Shown: in pieces, positions 25,267 through 34,602 of the stretch
Position numbering within the stretch: position 1 is the stretch's first letter
How the letters are laid out: every line of letters begins with the position of its first letter
NCBI GenBank assembly: GCA_045536815.1
Contig: JAZSOH010000021.1
Coordinates: 62,001-126,000, forward strand
Origin: UMGS1279 sp045536815
GTDB lineage: Bacteria; Bacillota; Clostridia; Oscillospirales; Acutalibacteraceae
DNA: 64,000 nucleotides
Direction of reading: 5' to 3'
Position numbers and translations under genes: made by a program
The notes under the pieces: model-generated
Seen by the model: only the letters and a program-made list of their open reading frames with translations
Told to the model about the DNA's origin: nothing
Databases searched by the model: none

Positions 25267-26241
25267 TTATTTTGGCATATACTGATTAAAAGGTTTTTCG
25301 AACGTCCTTATCTCTTTTTTGAAATTAGAAAGAATTATGCCGAACAGGATATATGCCACGCTTCTCGATACCTCGCTAACAAGGGTGAGTGGGAATAAAA
25401 CAAACACGGTTGCGCCGCTTATTCCAAAAATGCCGAAGATAAAGCAGCATACCATAACAAAGCCTAGACCTTTTGTTGCCACCTCGCCCTTTAAAAGCTT
25501 TTGGCAAGATTTTAGCGCCTTTAATACAAAAATGTAATAAACCGTTACGACGGCAAACGCTATAAATAATATAGAGCATAAAATTATAGCCGCTATGTAA
25601 AGTGCCGCGTCAGTCGTAGGGTCACCGGTTGAAAAAGAAGGAATCAAAAAACACGCTACAATAAGTGCGACCGCCGCAATTTCTGCCATTACAAGACTTA
25701 TGGTTTCTATAACCTTTATCATAGTAACTCCGCCGCTACTTATACCTTGTCCGCCTTTTTTAGCCGAGCTGTAAAGCATCCAAAATCCAACCGCCGTTAA
25801 AATTGGAGCCGCAAGGGACATTAGCCCGCCGGAAGCGGCTGCTTCGAATCCTCCAAAACCATCTTCGCTTTCTAAAAAGCTTCTAATTTCTTCTGATGAG
25901 AAAAAACCGCCAAGCTCGTCTATGCCTTCAAAAAAGCCCGAGCTTTCTAAAACGCTAATCATTGCATCTGCCTTTAGGGGTGCCATTAAATTAGAAAGGC
26001 AGGTTGCGGCTATACTAACCGAAAGTAAAATTATTGCCACCAAAAATAGTTTTGAGGTGATTGTTTTTCTTACAAGCGAAAGAAGAGGTGTTTCGGTTTG
26101 GGTAAAGGTTTCTTCATTTAAATTTGCATCACTGTTTTGCGAGGGCTCGGTTTCTGTTTTTAAAGAGCCAAGCTCGGCACCGCAGTTTTGACATATTTTA
26201 TTGTCGTTGGGATTTTCAATACCACAGTTGCTACAATACAT
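25267..26241 (-). CDS. zinc-ribbon membrane protein of unknown function
   Basis: 324 residues: an N-terminal zinc ribbon (MYCSNCGIENPNDNKICQNCGAE, four cysteines in two CxxC pairs), a polar linker, then about six hydrophobic segments (first at ~62-82, remainder ~140-310). The organisation is common in clostridia, but the membrane part matches no family I can name. The start is the ATG at 26241, seven bases after AAGGAG; an ATG two codons earlier is too close to that site. It is 10 bp downstream of ung on the same strand and may be co-transcribed. Confidence 0.7.
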   Translation of the reverse strand: MYCSNCGIENPNDNKICQNCGAELGSLKTETEPSQNSDANLNEETFTQTETPLLSLVRKTITSKLFLVAIILLSVSIAATCLSNLMAPLKADAMISVLESSGFFEGIDELGGFFSSEEIRSFLESEDGFGGFEAAASGGLMSLAAPILTAVGFWMLYSSAKKGGQGISSGGVTMIKVIETISLVMAEIAAVALIVACFLIPSFSTGDPTTDAALYIAAIILCSILFIAFAVVTVYYIFVLKALKSCQKLLKGEVATKGLGFVMVCCFIFGIFGISGATVFVLFPLTLVSEVSRSVAYILFGIILSNFKKEIRTFEKPFNQYMPK

Positions 26242-26257
26242 TTTCATTCTCCTTTTA

Positions 26258-26929
26258 TCAAAAATCTATTTGCCAATTTATTGGGGTTTGTCCGTTTTTT
26301 ATTAAAAAATCATTAGTTTTTGAGAAGGGCTTTGAGCCAAAGAAACCTCTATAAGCCGAAAGCGGACTTGGGTGGGGTGCATATAGCTTAAGGTGAACGG
26401 GGTTATCTATAACCTTTGCCTTTTCGGCGGCAGGTCGGCCCCATAGTATAAAAACAACGGGAGTTTCTTTTCGATTAAGCTCACTTATAATTCGGTCGGT
26501 TAAATTTTCCCAACCCTTGCCTCTATGGCTTGCGGCGGCACCGCCCCTTACCGTAAGCACTGTGTTGAGCATTAAAACCCCCTGTTTTGCAAGGCTTGTA
26601 AGCTCGCCGTGGTTTGGTGGCGAAATTCCAAGGTCGTCCTTCATTTCTTTATAAATATTTAAAAGTGAGGGCGGAGGCTCAACACCCTTTTTTACCGAGA
26701 AGCAAAGCCCATGCGCCTGATTTGGCCCATGATACGGGTCTTGCCCTATTATTACCGCCTTTACCTTTTCAAACGGAGTGAATTTTAAAGCGTTAAATAT
26801 ATCTTCCATTTTAGGATAAACTGTACGGGTTTTATATTCTTCCTTTAAAAACTGTCTTAAAAGCTTATAATAAGGTTTTTGCCATTCGTCTTTTAAGATT
26901 TCGTCCCAATCGTTACCGATATTAACCAC
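26258..26929 (-). CDS. ung: uracil-DNA glycosylase, family 1
   Basis: About 223 residues; removes uracil from DNA to start base-excision repair. The water-activating motif GQDPYHGPNQAHGLCFSV (around residue 65) and the DNA-intercalating motif HPSPLSAYRGFFGSKPFS near the C-terminus are exact family 1 signatures. The start is probably the GTG at 26929, eight bases after AAGGGG; a GTG three codons upstream (26938) overlaps that site. Followed closely by the zinc-ribbon membrane protein gene. Confidence 0.96.
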   Translation of the reverse strand: MVNIGNDWDEILKDEWQKPYYKLLRQFLKEEYKTRTVYPKMEDIFNALKFTPFEKVKAVIIGQDPYHGPNQAHGLCFSVKKGVEPPPSLLNIYKEMKDDLGISPPNHGELTSLAKQGVLMLNTVLTVRGGAAASHRGKGWENLTDRIISELNRKETPVVFILWGRPAAEKAKVIDNPVHLKLYAPHPSPLSAYRGFFGSKPFSKTNDFLIKNGQTPINWQIDF

Positions 26930-27033
26930 CTTACTCACCCCTTTTCTTTATTATATAACATTTGAAAGCAAAAGAAAAGGGGTTATTTCGCTCACACCCC
27001 ATAAGGAAATACTTGCTTATGGGGTGTGGGCGT

Positions 27034-28548
27034 TTACTGTCTTATTTTTCTTAAAGCTTTTACATTTACTTTTAGTCCCCCAAGAAGTATTAAAAAGAGA
27101 AAATAAAGGGTTGCGACAGATATTGCGGAGGTTAAAATATAAACCATATTAGAGGATATAGGGGGTATAAGCTTACCGACCAAAACAACCGAAGCAAAAA
27201 CCGAAAAAAGCGGCTTCAAAAAAAGATTTATAACCGATATTTTTAAATTCGTTACCCTTACGATTTTAACTACCGCCGCAACGGCTGTATACACATTACT
27301 AAAAAGCATCACTCCCAAAAAACCGCTCATTCCGAAATTTGGAACCAAAACGAGCACCAGAATAACCCTTACGGCAGAATCGGTAACGCTTGTTTTAAAA
27401 AGCATTTTTTGTCCGTCGAGGCCTTTTAAAATTCCGTCACATATAAGGTCTAAATACATAAAAGGGACAAGTGGGGAAAGCGCCCTTATTAAATATCCGA
27501 CCTCTTTGCTGGAATAAACAAGGCTACCTATTTGATTTGCTCCACAAAAAAACACTCCCGAAATTAAAAAAGAAAATATACTTGTTACATAAATAACCTT
27601 TTCTGCGCCAAAAGCCACTCCCTTTTTGTTGCCCTTTTGCAAGCTTTCGGTTATTTCGGTAACCAAAAGGGTAGAAATAGAAGAAAGTATCGAAGCGGGA
27701 AATAGCAAAAGAGGAAGCGCCATTCCCTTTACCATACCAAACTGTTCAAGACCTCCCATAGATGTTTTTTTGTACTTCGAAAAACAAATAGGAGTTAACA
27801 GATTTTCTGCCGTTCTAAGTGCCGTATGCAGATATCTTCCCGAAGAAATAGGTGTGGCTATTCGAAGAATTTCTTTCAATATTCCGCCGCCTGAATCTTT
27901 CTCGTGTTTAATATGCTTTTTATCGGCAATATAGCTTAAATAGAGAAATCCGGCGCCAACCATTTCTGAAATACTGTCTCCCGCCATCACCGCCGCAGAG
28001 GTCCACGCTATTCCGTAAGGAGCAACCTTGCCTATTAAAACAACTATCACTAAAATTCTAACAAGCTGCTCGAAAATTTGTGCAAAAGAGGGTTGAAGAG
28101 ATTTTCTTCGTGCCAAAAAATATCCGCGTATTACCGAGCAAACCCCTATAAAAGGAAGGCTGAGGCACAAAATTTTAAGGCTTATTTCGGCCCTTTCGTC
28201 CTTTATTAAATACCTTGAAATTGGCCCCGAAAATGAAAAAATCACCAAAATTGTGACAAAGGCTATCAAAAGGCACAACAAAACCGAAGTTTTAAGAGTT
28301 TTTTCTACACCTTTTTTATCGCCCTCGGCAAGACGCTCGGTTATAATTCTTGTAACGGCGGTACATATTCCCGAAGTGGCAAAGGTCGAAGCCAAAACAT
28401 AAACCGAGAAAACTACCTGATAAAGTCCTATTCCCTCGGCGCCGATTTTCCCCGTAATCCATACTCTGAAGAAAATTCCTATTGTACGCAAAAGAAGTGA
28501 GGTTACGGTGAGCACCGCCGCATTTTTCAAAAAAAGAACCTTCTTCAT
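27034..28548 (-). CDS. spoVB: stage V sporulation protein B-like flippase
   Basis: 504-residue membrane protein of the MOP/MurJ-like exporter superfamily with about 14 helices. The N-terminus (FLKNAAVLTVTSLLLRTIGIFFRVWITGKIGAEGIGLYQ) and the segment AVTRIITERLAEGDKKGVEK match SpoVB, which acts in spore cortex formation, probably by moving lipid-linked precursor. Several clostridia carry more than one paralogue. It follows rsmA on the same strand but a terminator separates them. An inverted repeat CACACCCCATAAG/CTTATGGGGTGTG lies just past its stop. Confidence 0.88.
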   Translation of the reverse strand: MKKVLFLKNAAVLTVTSLLLRTIGIFFRVWITGKIGAEGIGLYQVVFSVYVLASTFATSGICTAVTRIITERLAEGDKKGVEKTLKTSVLLCLLIAFVTILVIFSFSGPISRYLIKDERAEISLKILCLSLPFIGVCSVIRGYFLARRKSLQPSFAQIFEQLVRILVIVVLIGKVAPYGIAWTSAAVMAGDSISEMVGAGFLYLSYIADKKHIKHEKDSGGGILKEILRIATPISSGRYLHTALRTAENLLTPICFSKYKKTSMGGLEQFGMVKGMALPLLLFPASILSSISTLLVTEITESLQKGNKKGVAFGAEKVIYVTSIFSFLISGVFFCGANQIGSLVYSSKEVGYLIRALSPLVPFMYLDLICDGILKGLDGQKMLFKTSVTDSAVRVILVLVLVPNFGMSGFLGVMLFSNVYTAVAAVVKIVRVTNLKISVINLFLKPLFSVFASVVLVGKLIPPISSNMVYILTSAISVATLYFLFLILLGGLKVNVKALRKIRQ

Positions 28549-28605
28549 AATAAAACCGCCCCCAGCAATTCTCCTTTTTTTATTTTAAAAAATATGCTAT
28601 AGGCA

Positions 28606-28646
28606 TAAAAAATATGCGCTCTTACAGGTTTTGTAAGGGCGCATAT
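28606..28646 (-). terminator. terminator of rsmA operon
   Basis: Stem ATATGCGCCCTTAC/GTAAGAGCGCATAT followed by TTTTTTA on the minus strand, 17 bp after the rsmA stop. Confidence 0.8.
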
Positions 28647-28662
28647 GCTTTATAAAATAGTA

Positions 28663-29520
28663 TTAGCCTTTTAACAAATCAGATATCCTTGCAAACTGAG
28701 AAAGAGAAAGCTCTTCGGCTCGTACCTCCGGCTTAATATCAAGCTCGTTTAAGGCATTTAAAACCTTCTCTTTGCCGCAAATTCCAAATGCCGAAACCGA
28801 GTTTACAAAGGTTTTTCTTCTATGGGTGAATGCCGCACGAATAAGGGTAAAAAATGCCTTTTCATTTTTAACGCTTACGGGCGGTTTTTCGGTTATGGTG
28901 AGCCTTATAACCGCGCTATCTACATTGGGCGCAGGGGTGAAGGACTCTCTTCCCACCTCAAAAAGTATCTCTGCCTTTGCAAAATATGAAACAGAAAGAG
29001 TAACGGCGCCAACATCTCTGCTTGGTATTTCGGCGCAAAGCCTCTCGGCCGCCTCTTTTTGTACCATAACAGTAATACTTTTTATTGGAAGCTTGCTTTC
29101 CAAAAGCATCATAATAATAGGCGATGTTATATAGTAGGGTAGATTTGCGCAAACCACAACCTCGCTGCAATCGGCAAAGTTTTCTAAAATTATTTCATTA
29201 AGGTTTAGCTTCATAGCGTCGCCGAAGATTACCTTAACGTTATCGAAATCTTCAAGAGTTTTTTTAAGAATGGGCTTTAGTCTTTCATCCAGCTCAACGG
29301 CTACAACCTTTTTTGCCGTCTCGCAAAGTTCGGCCGTTAAAACGCCTATTCCGGGGCCAATTTCGAGGACGCCCGTTTCTTTATCTGCGGCGGCCGCCGC
29401 CATTTCAGGACAAACCGATGGGTCGGTTAAAAAGTTTTGGCCAAGCGATTTTTTAAAGGTAAACCCTGCAGAGCCTAAAAGCTTTTCTATTGTTTTTTTA
29501 TCAGAAAGATTATATTTCAT
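28663..29520 (-). CDS. rsmA: 16S rRNA dimethyladenosine transferase
   Basis: 285-residue KsgA/RsmA enzyme that dimethylates two adjacent adenosines near the 3' end of 16S rRNA. Present: KSLGQNFLTDPSV, the SAM-binding VLEIGPGIGVLTAEL, and the catalytic NLPYYITSPI (N-L-P-Y), plus the C-terminal helical domain. Starts 12 bp after the P-type ATPase stop codon on the same strand, so the two are likely co-transcribed. The ribosome site is weak, which fits coupling to the upstream gene. A terminator follows. Confidence 0.96.
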   Translation of the reverse strand: MKYNLSDKKTIEKLLGSAGFTFKKSLGQNFLTDPSVCPEMAAAAADKETGVLEIGPGIGVLTAELCETAKKVVAVELDERLKPILKKTLEDFDNVKVIFGDAMKLNLNEIILENFADCSEVVVCANLPYYITSPIIMMLLESKLPIKSITVMVQKEAAERLCAEIPSRDVGAVTLSVSYFAKAEILFEVGRESFTPAPNVDSAVIRLTITEKPPVSVKNEKAFFTLIRAAFTHRRKTFVNSVSAFGICGKEKVLNALNELDIKPEVRAEELSLSQFARISDLLKG

Positions 29521-29532
29521 AAGTTTTACCGC

Positions 29533-32157
29533 TTAACTTTTTTTGTTGTTTTTTCTAAGGAATTTTACCACCTCAAAAATCAAGAAAAGGGCTATTCCAA
29601 GGCCTATTGCCGCAAAAACGTTACCTGCTAAAACGCCGTTTATTCCAAAAAGATATGAAAGAGGAGTTATAAGCAAAAGTAAAATAGCAACTAAACTAAG
29701 CGGCAGAGTGATAAGCATATTTTTGCCCACCTTAAAGCCTTCATGGTAAATGCTACTGCATATACGCTGTGAAAAGGTTAAGAAAATTAGCATAATACTA
29801 AATGCGGCAAAGGTGGCGGCCAAACGGTTTTCGGCTCTATTTAGCCCAAAGACAAGAAGGCTTAAAGCCGCCAAAGAAAGTCCCTGAGGGATAAAATCAA
29901 GGTCTGAAATTGAGGTAAAAATCCCTTCTTTTTTATCCTTTGGCGGTAGCAGCATACTATTTTTGCGGTCGGGCTCGCTACTAAGCGCGCGAGTGAGCAA
30001 AAGTGCAAGAGATGTGTTTATAAGTAAAATTGACTGTGCCGTAAACAAGGGTTTTCTAAAAATTATAAAACCAAGAATTAGTGAAATTATCTCGGCGATT
30101 AAAAGGGCAAAATAGCACTGTGTTCCGTGCAAAATATTATGTAGATTGTTTCTTGCGGTTTTTACTGCATTTAAAATTGATATAAAACTGTTATCTGCAA
30201 CAATAAGGTCCGCGGCGCCTCTTGCAATATCCTTACCAACGCGCCCCATTGCAACCGATACGTCGGCTATCTTCATAGCCTCTAAGTCGCCTACTGTATC
30301 ACCCGTAACTGCAACAGTTTCGCCAAGCTCCTGAGCAATTTTTACTACTTTTGTTTTATCAGAGGCCGTTGTTTCGCAGTAAACAGAAATTGTTTTAAAT
30401 CTGTTTGTGAGCTCTTCATCACTCATAGCGCGAAGCTCGTCGCCCGTTACTATGGTGTCATCATCACACAAAATACCAAGCTCTTTTGCTATAGCACAGG
30501 CGGTTGCTTTGGCATCGCCGGTTATCATAATAGTCTTTATTCCTGCGGTTTTTGCCTCTTTTATTGCGTTTTTGGTTGATGCGCTTAAGCTATCGCTCAT
30601 TCCAAAAAGGCCTAAAAGGGTTAAATTGCTTTCTAAAAGCTCTGCTACAGGGTTGGTGGGAACCTCATCTAAGGGCTTAATTGCAACGGCAATAATTCTT
30701 TCTCCCGATTCACCCATTTTTTCGGCCGCTTTCTTGGCGGCCGCAATATCTCCAACCGATACCTTTTCAAAAATAGCCTCAGGGGCGCCCTTTACAACTG
30801 CGAAAGGACGATTATTTATCATATTAACGGTTGTCATAAGCTTACGGCTTGAAGAAAAAGGCACCGATGCCATTCTTGGATAAATGTTTTCAAGCTCTGC
30901 CTTGTTTATTTTGCAGTATTTTTTTAGAGCAGATATTATTCCTAGCTCGGTTGCGTCGCCTATTTCCTTTTGTTTTCCAAGTGAGTCCTTAAAGCTTTTT
31001 ACATCACAACAAAGAGCGCCTGTGCGGATAACTGTTATAGCCTTTTCACTTGGCATATCGTCGGTTAGGGGAATAATTTTTTGTCCGTCAAAAAATGATG
31101 TCATAGTCATTTCGTTTCGGGTAAGGGTTCCCGTTTTGTCCGAAATAATAAGCGACACTCTGCCCAAGGTTTCAATTTTTTTAGGATTTTTAAATAGCGC
31201 GTTTCTTTTGAACATTCCAAAAACGGCGAAGCTTGTTGCCGACGTTTCAAGACGTGGAAGCGCCTTGCCGATAGACACCGCGTAAACCGAAAGCGATAGG
31301 GTAAGCAAATTTAAAACAAGGTCGCTAAAGCTTTGCCCCTCTTCACCTTTTACAAGCAAAACGCCCAAAACGAAAATTATAACAGAAGCTGCAGCCAGAT
31401 AAAGCTTAAGGTGTTTTCCAAGACCCCTTAAATATTTTTTGGTGTCACTGCCTGTTTCTTCGGTTTGTTCTCTTATTTGTTTTATTTTTCCAAGCTCGGT
31501 TGCCTTTGCGGTATCAGTAACAACTATTTTTGCCTGACCAAAAGTAACAAAGCAGCCATAATATACCATATTACTACGTTCGTTTAAAGGACAAATATCC
31601 TCAAACATAGCATCCATATTCTTTTCAACGGGTGCTGAATCGCCCGTAACGGCAAATTCATCACAAATTAGAGCGCTTTCCTCTAAAATTCTGCCATCTG
31701 CAGGAATGAAATCGCCCTCTTCAAGAAAAACTATATCGCCCGGCACAAGCGAGGCTTGGTCGGTTATTAAAATCTCCCCATCCCTTAGCACCTTTGCCGA
31801 GAGAGAGGTTTTTTCCTTTAATTCTTTTAGAACATTTTCGTTTTTAACGGCAGAATATGCCCCTAAAAACGCATTGGCAAGAATTATTAAAATGATAATA
31901 ATTGGCGAAAACCAAAGCGGTTTGCCGGCTATCGCACCGGTAACTGTTAAAACAAGCGCCAAAATCATAAGCGCTATGTTTTGAGCCTCGAAAATTCTTT
32001 TAGTCGCCTCTTTATAAAGGTTTCTGCCACCAAAAGAAATTCTATTTTCCCCGTATTTTTTTATACGGGCAAAAACCTCGGCACTATCAAGACCCTTATT
32101 AGCGTCTGTGCCAAGCTCTTTTAAGATATCATTAGCGTCAGAACTATGCCATATCAT
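29533..32157 (-). CDS. divergent P2-type cation ATPase
   Basis: 874-residue P-type ATPase with Ca-ATPase-like layout: N-terminal cytoplasmic region, TGDSAPVEK actuator motif, phosphorylation site DKTGTLTRN, nucleotide-domain KGAPEAIF and TGDAKATACAIA. The ion-site motifs are unusual. The M4 PEGLP motif reads GKALP (SIGKALPRLETSA). The M6 NxxTDG motif reads INTSLAL. The hinge GDGVNDAPAL reads GDTVGDLEAM, keeping both aspartates. The M5 glutamate (LLIAEIISL) is retained. The pump is probably active, but with changed or no Ca selectivity. Start: ATG at 32157 after GGAGG; the frame extends further upstream without a ribosome site. rsmA follows after 12 bp. Confidence 0.88.
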   Translation of the reverse strand: MIWHSSDANDILKELGTDANKGLDSAEVFARIKKYGENRISFGGRNLYKEATKRIFEAQNIALMILALVLTVTGAIAGKPLWFSPIIIILIILANAFLGAYSAVKNENVLKELKEKTSLSAKVLRDGEILITDQASLVPGDIVFLEEGDFIPADGRILEESALICDEFAVTGDSAPVEKNMDAMFEDICPLNERSNMVYYGCFVTFGQAKIVVTDTAKATELGKIKQIREQTEETGSDTKKYLRGLGKHLKLYLAAASVIIFVLGVLLVKGEEGQSFSDLVLNLLTLSLSVYAVSIGKALPRLETSATSFAVFGMFKRNALFKNPKKIETLGRVSLIISDKTGTLTRNEMTMTSFFDGQKIIPLTDDMPSEKAITVIRTGALCCDVKSFKDSLGKQKEIGDATELGIISALKKYCKINKAELENIYPRMASVPFSSSRKLMTTVNMINNRPFAVVKGAPEAIFEKVSVGDIAAAKKAAEKMGESGERIIAVAIKPLDEVPTNPVAELLESNLTLLGLFGMSDSLSASTKNAIKEAKTAGIKTIMITGDAKATACAIAKELGILCDDDTIVTGDELRAMSDEELTNRFKTISVYCETTASDKTKVVKIAQELGETVAVTGDTVGDLEAMKIADVSVAMGRVGKDIARGAADLIVADNSFISILNAVKTARNNLHNILHGTQCYFALLIAEIISLILGFIIFRKPLFTAQSILLINTSLALLLTRALSSEPDRKNSMLLPPKDKKEGIFTSISDLDFIPQGLSLAALSLLVFGLNRAENRLAATFAAFSIMLIFLTFSQRICSSIYHEGFKVGKNMLITLPLSLVAILLLLITPLSYLFGINGVLAGNVFAAIGLGIALFLIFEVVKFLRKNNKKS

Positions 32158-32326
32158 AAAATTTCCTCCGAATAGAGTTATATACCTTTTAATTATACAA
32201 TAATTATCCCTCATTTTCAACAAAAACTTGCCGACCGCCTTTTTAAGCTTGAAAATTATTTGTTGTTTGAATTTTTAAGAGAAATTAAGGGCATAATACT
32301 CACAAACTAAGTTTGGAGGAACTAGT

Positions 32327-33685
32327 ATGAAAAAAATCATCAAAAAAATAACAATTTTTGTTGTTGCGCTATCAATTCTTTGTCTTTCGGGATGTGGCGA
32401 AAAGGACAATATGGGCGCCACAAGTGGCGACAATGTACAAAACGCAAGTATCTATTACCTCAACTTTAAGCCCGAGGTAGCAGATGTTTACGACGAAATC
32501 GCTACTGCCTATAAAAACGAAAAGGGTATAAACGTTAAGGTTGTAACCGCCGCTTCTGGCACCTATGAGCAAACCCTTAAATCAGAAATGGCAAAATCAG
32601 ACGCGCCGACTATTTTTCAAATCAACGGGCCAAAGGGCTATGCAAACTGGAAAAACTACTGTATGGACCTTAAGGACACTAAGCTTTATACCATTTTAAC
32701 CGACAATTCTCTCGCAATTAAAAGCGGCGACAGTGTTTATGGAATTCCCTATGTTGTTGAAGGCTACGGAATTATTTACAATGCCGCAATTATGGATAAA
32801 TACTTTGCCCTTTCGGAGAAAAAGGTTAATATAAACAGCGTAGACGAAATTAACAGCTTTGAAAAGCTTAGAATGGTCGTTGAAGATATGACAAGGCTCA
32901 AAAAAGAGCTTGGAATTGAGGGAGTTTTCGGCGCAACTTCTCTTAAAAGCGGCGAGGACTGGCGTTGGCACACCCACCTTGCAAACATTCCCCTCTACAG
33001 CGAATTTTCAGAGGGAAAAATTGACCTTACAAGTGATAAAACAAAAGAAATTGCCTTTAAGTATGCAGACAATTTTAAAAACATTTTCGACCTTTATATA
33101 AACAATTCAACCACCGATAAAAAGCTTCTTGGCAGTAAATCGGTTGCCGATTCTATGGCGGAATTTGCAACAGGCAAATGCGCTATGATTCAAAACGGAA
33201 ACTGGGCGTGGAGTCAAATTAAAGATGTTTCGGGCAACAAGGTACGAGAAGAGGACATTAAATTCTTGCCGATTTATACCGGTATTAAGGGTGAAGAAAC
33301 CTTAGGCCTTGCTATTGGAACCGAAAACTTTATTTGCATTAACAAAAACGCAAGTGATGAACAAAAAAAGGCCGCCGCAGATTTTCTTTACTGGCTTTTC
33401 TCAAGCGAAACAGGTAAAAAATTTGTTACCGAAAAGCTTGACTTTATTGCCCCCTTCTCAAGCTTCGATGAAACCGAGGTGCCGAGCGACCCCCTCGCAA
33501 AAGAGGTTGTTCGCTGGATGAATAAGGATAACGTTACAACTATTCCTTGGAACTTTACCATTTTCCCAAGCCAAACCTTTAAGGATAATTTCGGTTCGGC
33601 ACTTCTTTCCTACGCGCAAGGAAAAACCTCTTTTGAGGACCTTAAAAACAGCGTTATTGCCGACTGGAAAAAAGAAAGCAAATAA
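32327..33685 (+). CDS. carbohydrate ABC transporter substrate-binding lipoprotein
   Basis: 452 residues, family 1 extracellular solute-binding protein (MalE/UgpB fold). The lipoprotein signal ends LSILCLSGC, so it is anchored outside the membrane. Landmarks: YGIPYVVEGYGIIYN, FATGKCAMIQNGNWAW and the C-terminal region with aromatic residues. Substrate not predictable, though the family carries oligosaccharides. GGAGG precedes the ATG. First gene of an importer operon with two permeases; a stem-loop follows its stop, as often seen when the binding protein is made in excess. Confidence 0.93.
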   Translation: MKKIIKKITIFVVALSILCLSGCGEKDNMGATSGDNVQNASIYYLNFKPEVADVYDEIATAYKNEKGINVKVVTAASGTYEQTLKSEMAKSDAPTIFQINGPKGYANWKNYCMDLKDTKLYTILTDNSLAIKSGDSVYGIPYVVEGYGIIYNAAIMDKYFALSEKKVNINSVDEINSFEKLRMVVEDMTRLKKELGIEGVFGATSLKSGEDWRWHTHLANIPLYSEFSEGKIDLTSDKTKEIAFKYADNFKNIFDLYINNSTTDKKLLGSKSVADSMAEFATGKCAMIQNGNWAWSQIKDVSGNKVREEDIKFLPIYTGIKGEETLGLAIGTENFICINKNASDEQKKAAADFLYWLFSSETGKKFVTEKLDFIAPFSSFDETEVPSDPLAKEVVRWMNKDNVTTIPWNFTIFPSQTFKDNFGSALLSYAQGKTSFEDLKNSVIADWKKESK

Positions 33686-33693
33686 TTTATATT

Positions 33694-33719
33694 CGCCCTT
33701 GCCCGAAAAAGCAAGGGCG
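33694..33719 (+). terminator. intercistronic stem-loop after the binding-protein gene
   Basis: CGCCCTTGC/GCAAGGGCG stem without a T run between the binding-protein and permease genes. More likely an mRNA-stabilising or partial-termination hairpin than a full terminator. Confidence 0.6.
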
Positions 33720-33755
33720 AGAACTTGCCTTAAATTTTTCGAAAGGGGGTAAATT

Positions 33756-34601
33756 ATGCAAAAATCACTTAAAAGATATTTCGGGGTTTTTGTGTTGCCA
33801 ACGCTACTTGCTTTTGTTACTTTTTTTGTAATTCCCTTTGTTCTTGGAATTTCCCTTTCCTTTACAAGCTTTACAACGGTAACCGACGCAACCTTCACAG
33901 GTTTTGATAACTATATTAAAGCTTTTTCAGAAAACAGTGATTTTTTAAACGCCCTATGGTTTACCGTAAGGTTTGCCATTTTAGAAATTATTACTGTTAA
34001 CATTTTCGCATATCTTCTAGCCCTTATTCTTACCAAAAGGCTTGTGGGCACCAACTTTTTTCGTTCGGTGTTTTTTATGCCCAACCTTATAGGCGGAATT
34101 GTTTTGGGCTATATTTGGCAACTGATTATAAATGGACTTTTACTCCCTTTTTCAGTTGATTTAACCTACAGCAGCACTTATGGTTTTTGGGGTCTTATCG
34201 CCCTTACCAACTGGCAAATGATAGGCTATATGATGATTATCTATATAGCGGGAATTAACAATATTCCGCCAACGCTTATAGAGGCGGCAAAAATCGACGG
34301 CGCCTCTTCTTTTATGATTTTAAGAAAAATTACCATACCCCTTACTATGCCATCAATTACAATTTGCACCTTTTTAACCCTAACAAATTCCTTTAAGCTT
34401 TTCGACCAAAACCTTGCCCTTACCGCAGGGGCGCCGGGCAGAGAAACCGCTATGCTTTCTCTCGATATTTATCATACCTTCTATGGTAAAATAGGGTACG
34501 AGGGTGTAGGTCAGGCTAAGGGTGTTATATTTTTTCTTATTGTTGCGGCGGTAGCTCTTTTACAGCTTTATCTTACAAGAAGAAAGGAGTTTGAGGCTTA
34601 A
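33756..34601 (+). CDS. carbohydrate ABC transporter permease, MalF/UgpA type
   Basis: 281-residue inner-membrane permease with six helices. The EAA loop that contacts the ATPase is visible as EAAKIDGASSFMILRKITIPLTMP (about residues 186-209). Pairs with the downstream MalG-type permease and the binding protein. AGGGGGT precedes the ATG. No ABC ATPase gene is in the cluster, so a shared MsmX/UgpC-like ATPase elsewhere is expected, as is common for this importer class in Firmicutes. Confidence 0.94.
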   Translation: MQKSLKRYFGVFVLPTLLAFVTFFVIPFVLGISLSFTSFTTVTDATFTGFDNYIKAFSENSDFLNALWFTVRFAILEIITVNIFAYLLALILTKRLVGTNFFRSVFFMPNLIGGIVLGYIWQLIINGLLLPFSVDLTYSSTYGFWGLIALTNWQMIGYMMIIYIAGINNIPPTLIEAAKIDGASSFMILRKITIPLTMPSITICTFLTLTNSFKLFDQNLALTAGAPGRETAMLSLDIYHTFYGKIGYEGVGQAKGVIFFLIVAAVALLQLYLTRRKEFEA

Positions 34602-34602
34602 A

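Noticed and set aside
26993..27029. Inverted repeat after spoVB as a terminator
   Set aside because: A long stem, but no T run on the minus strand.
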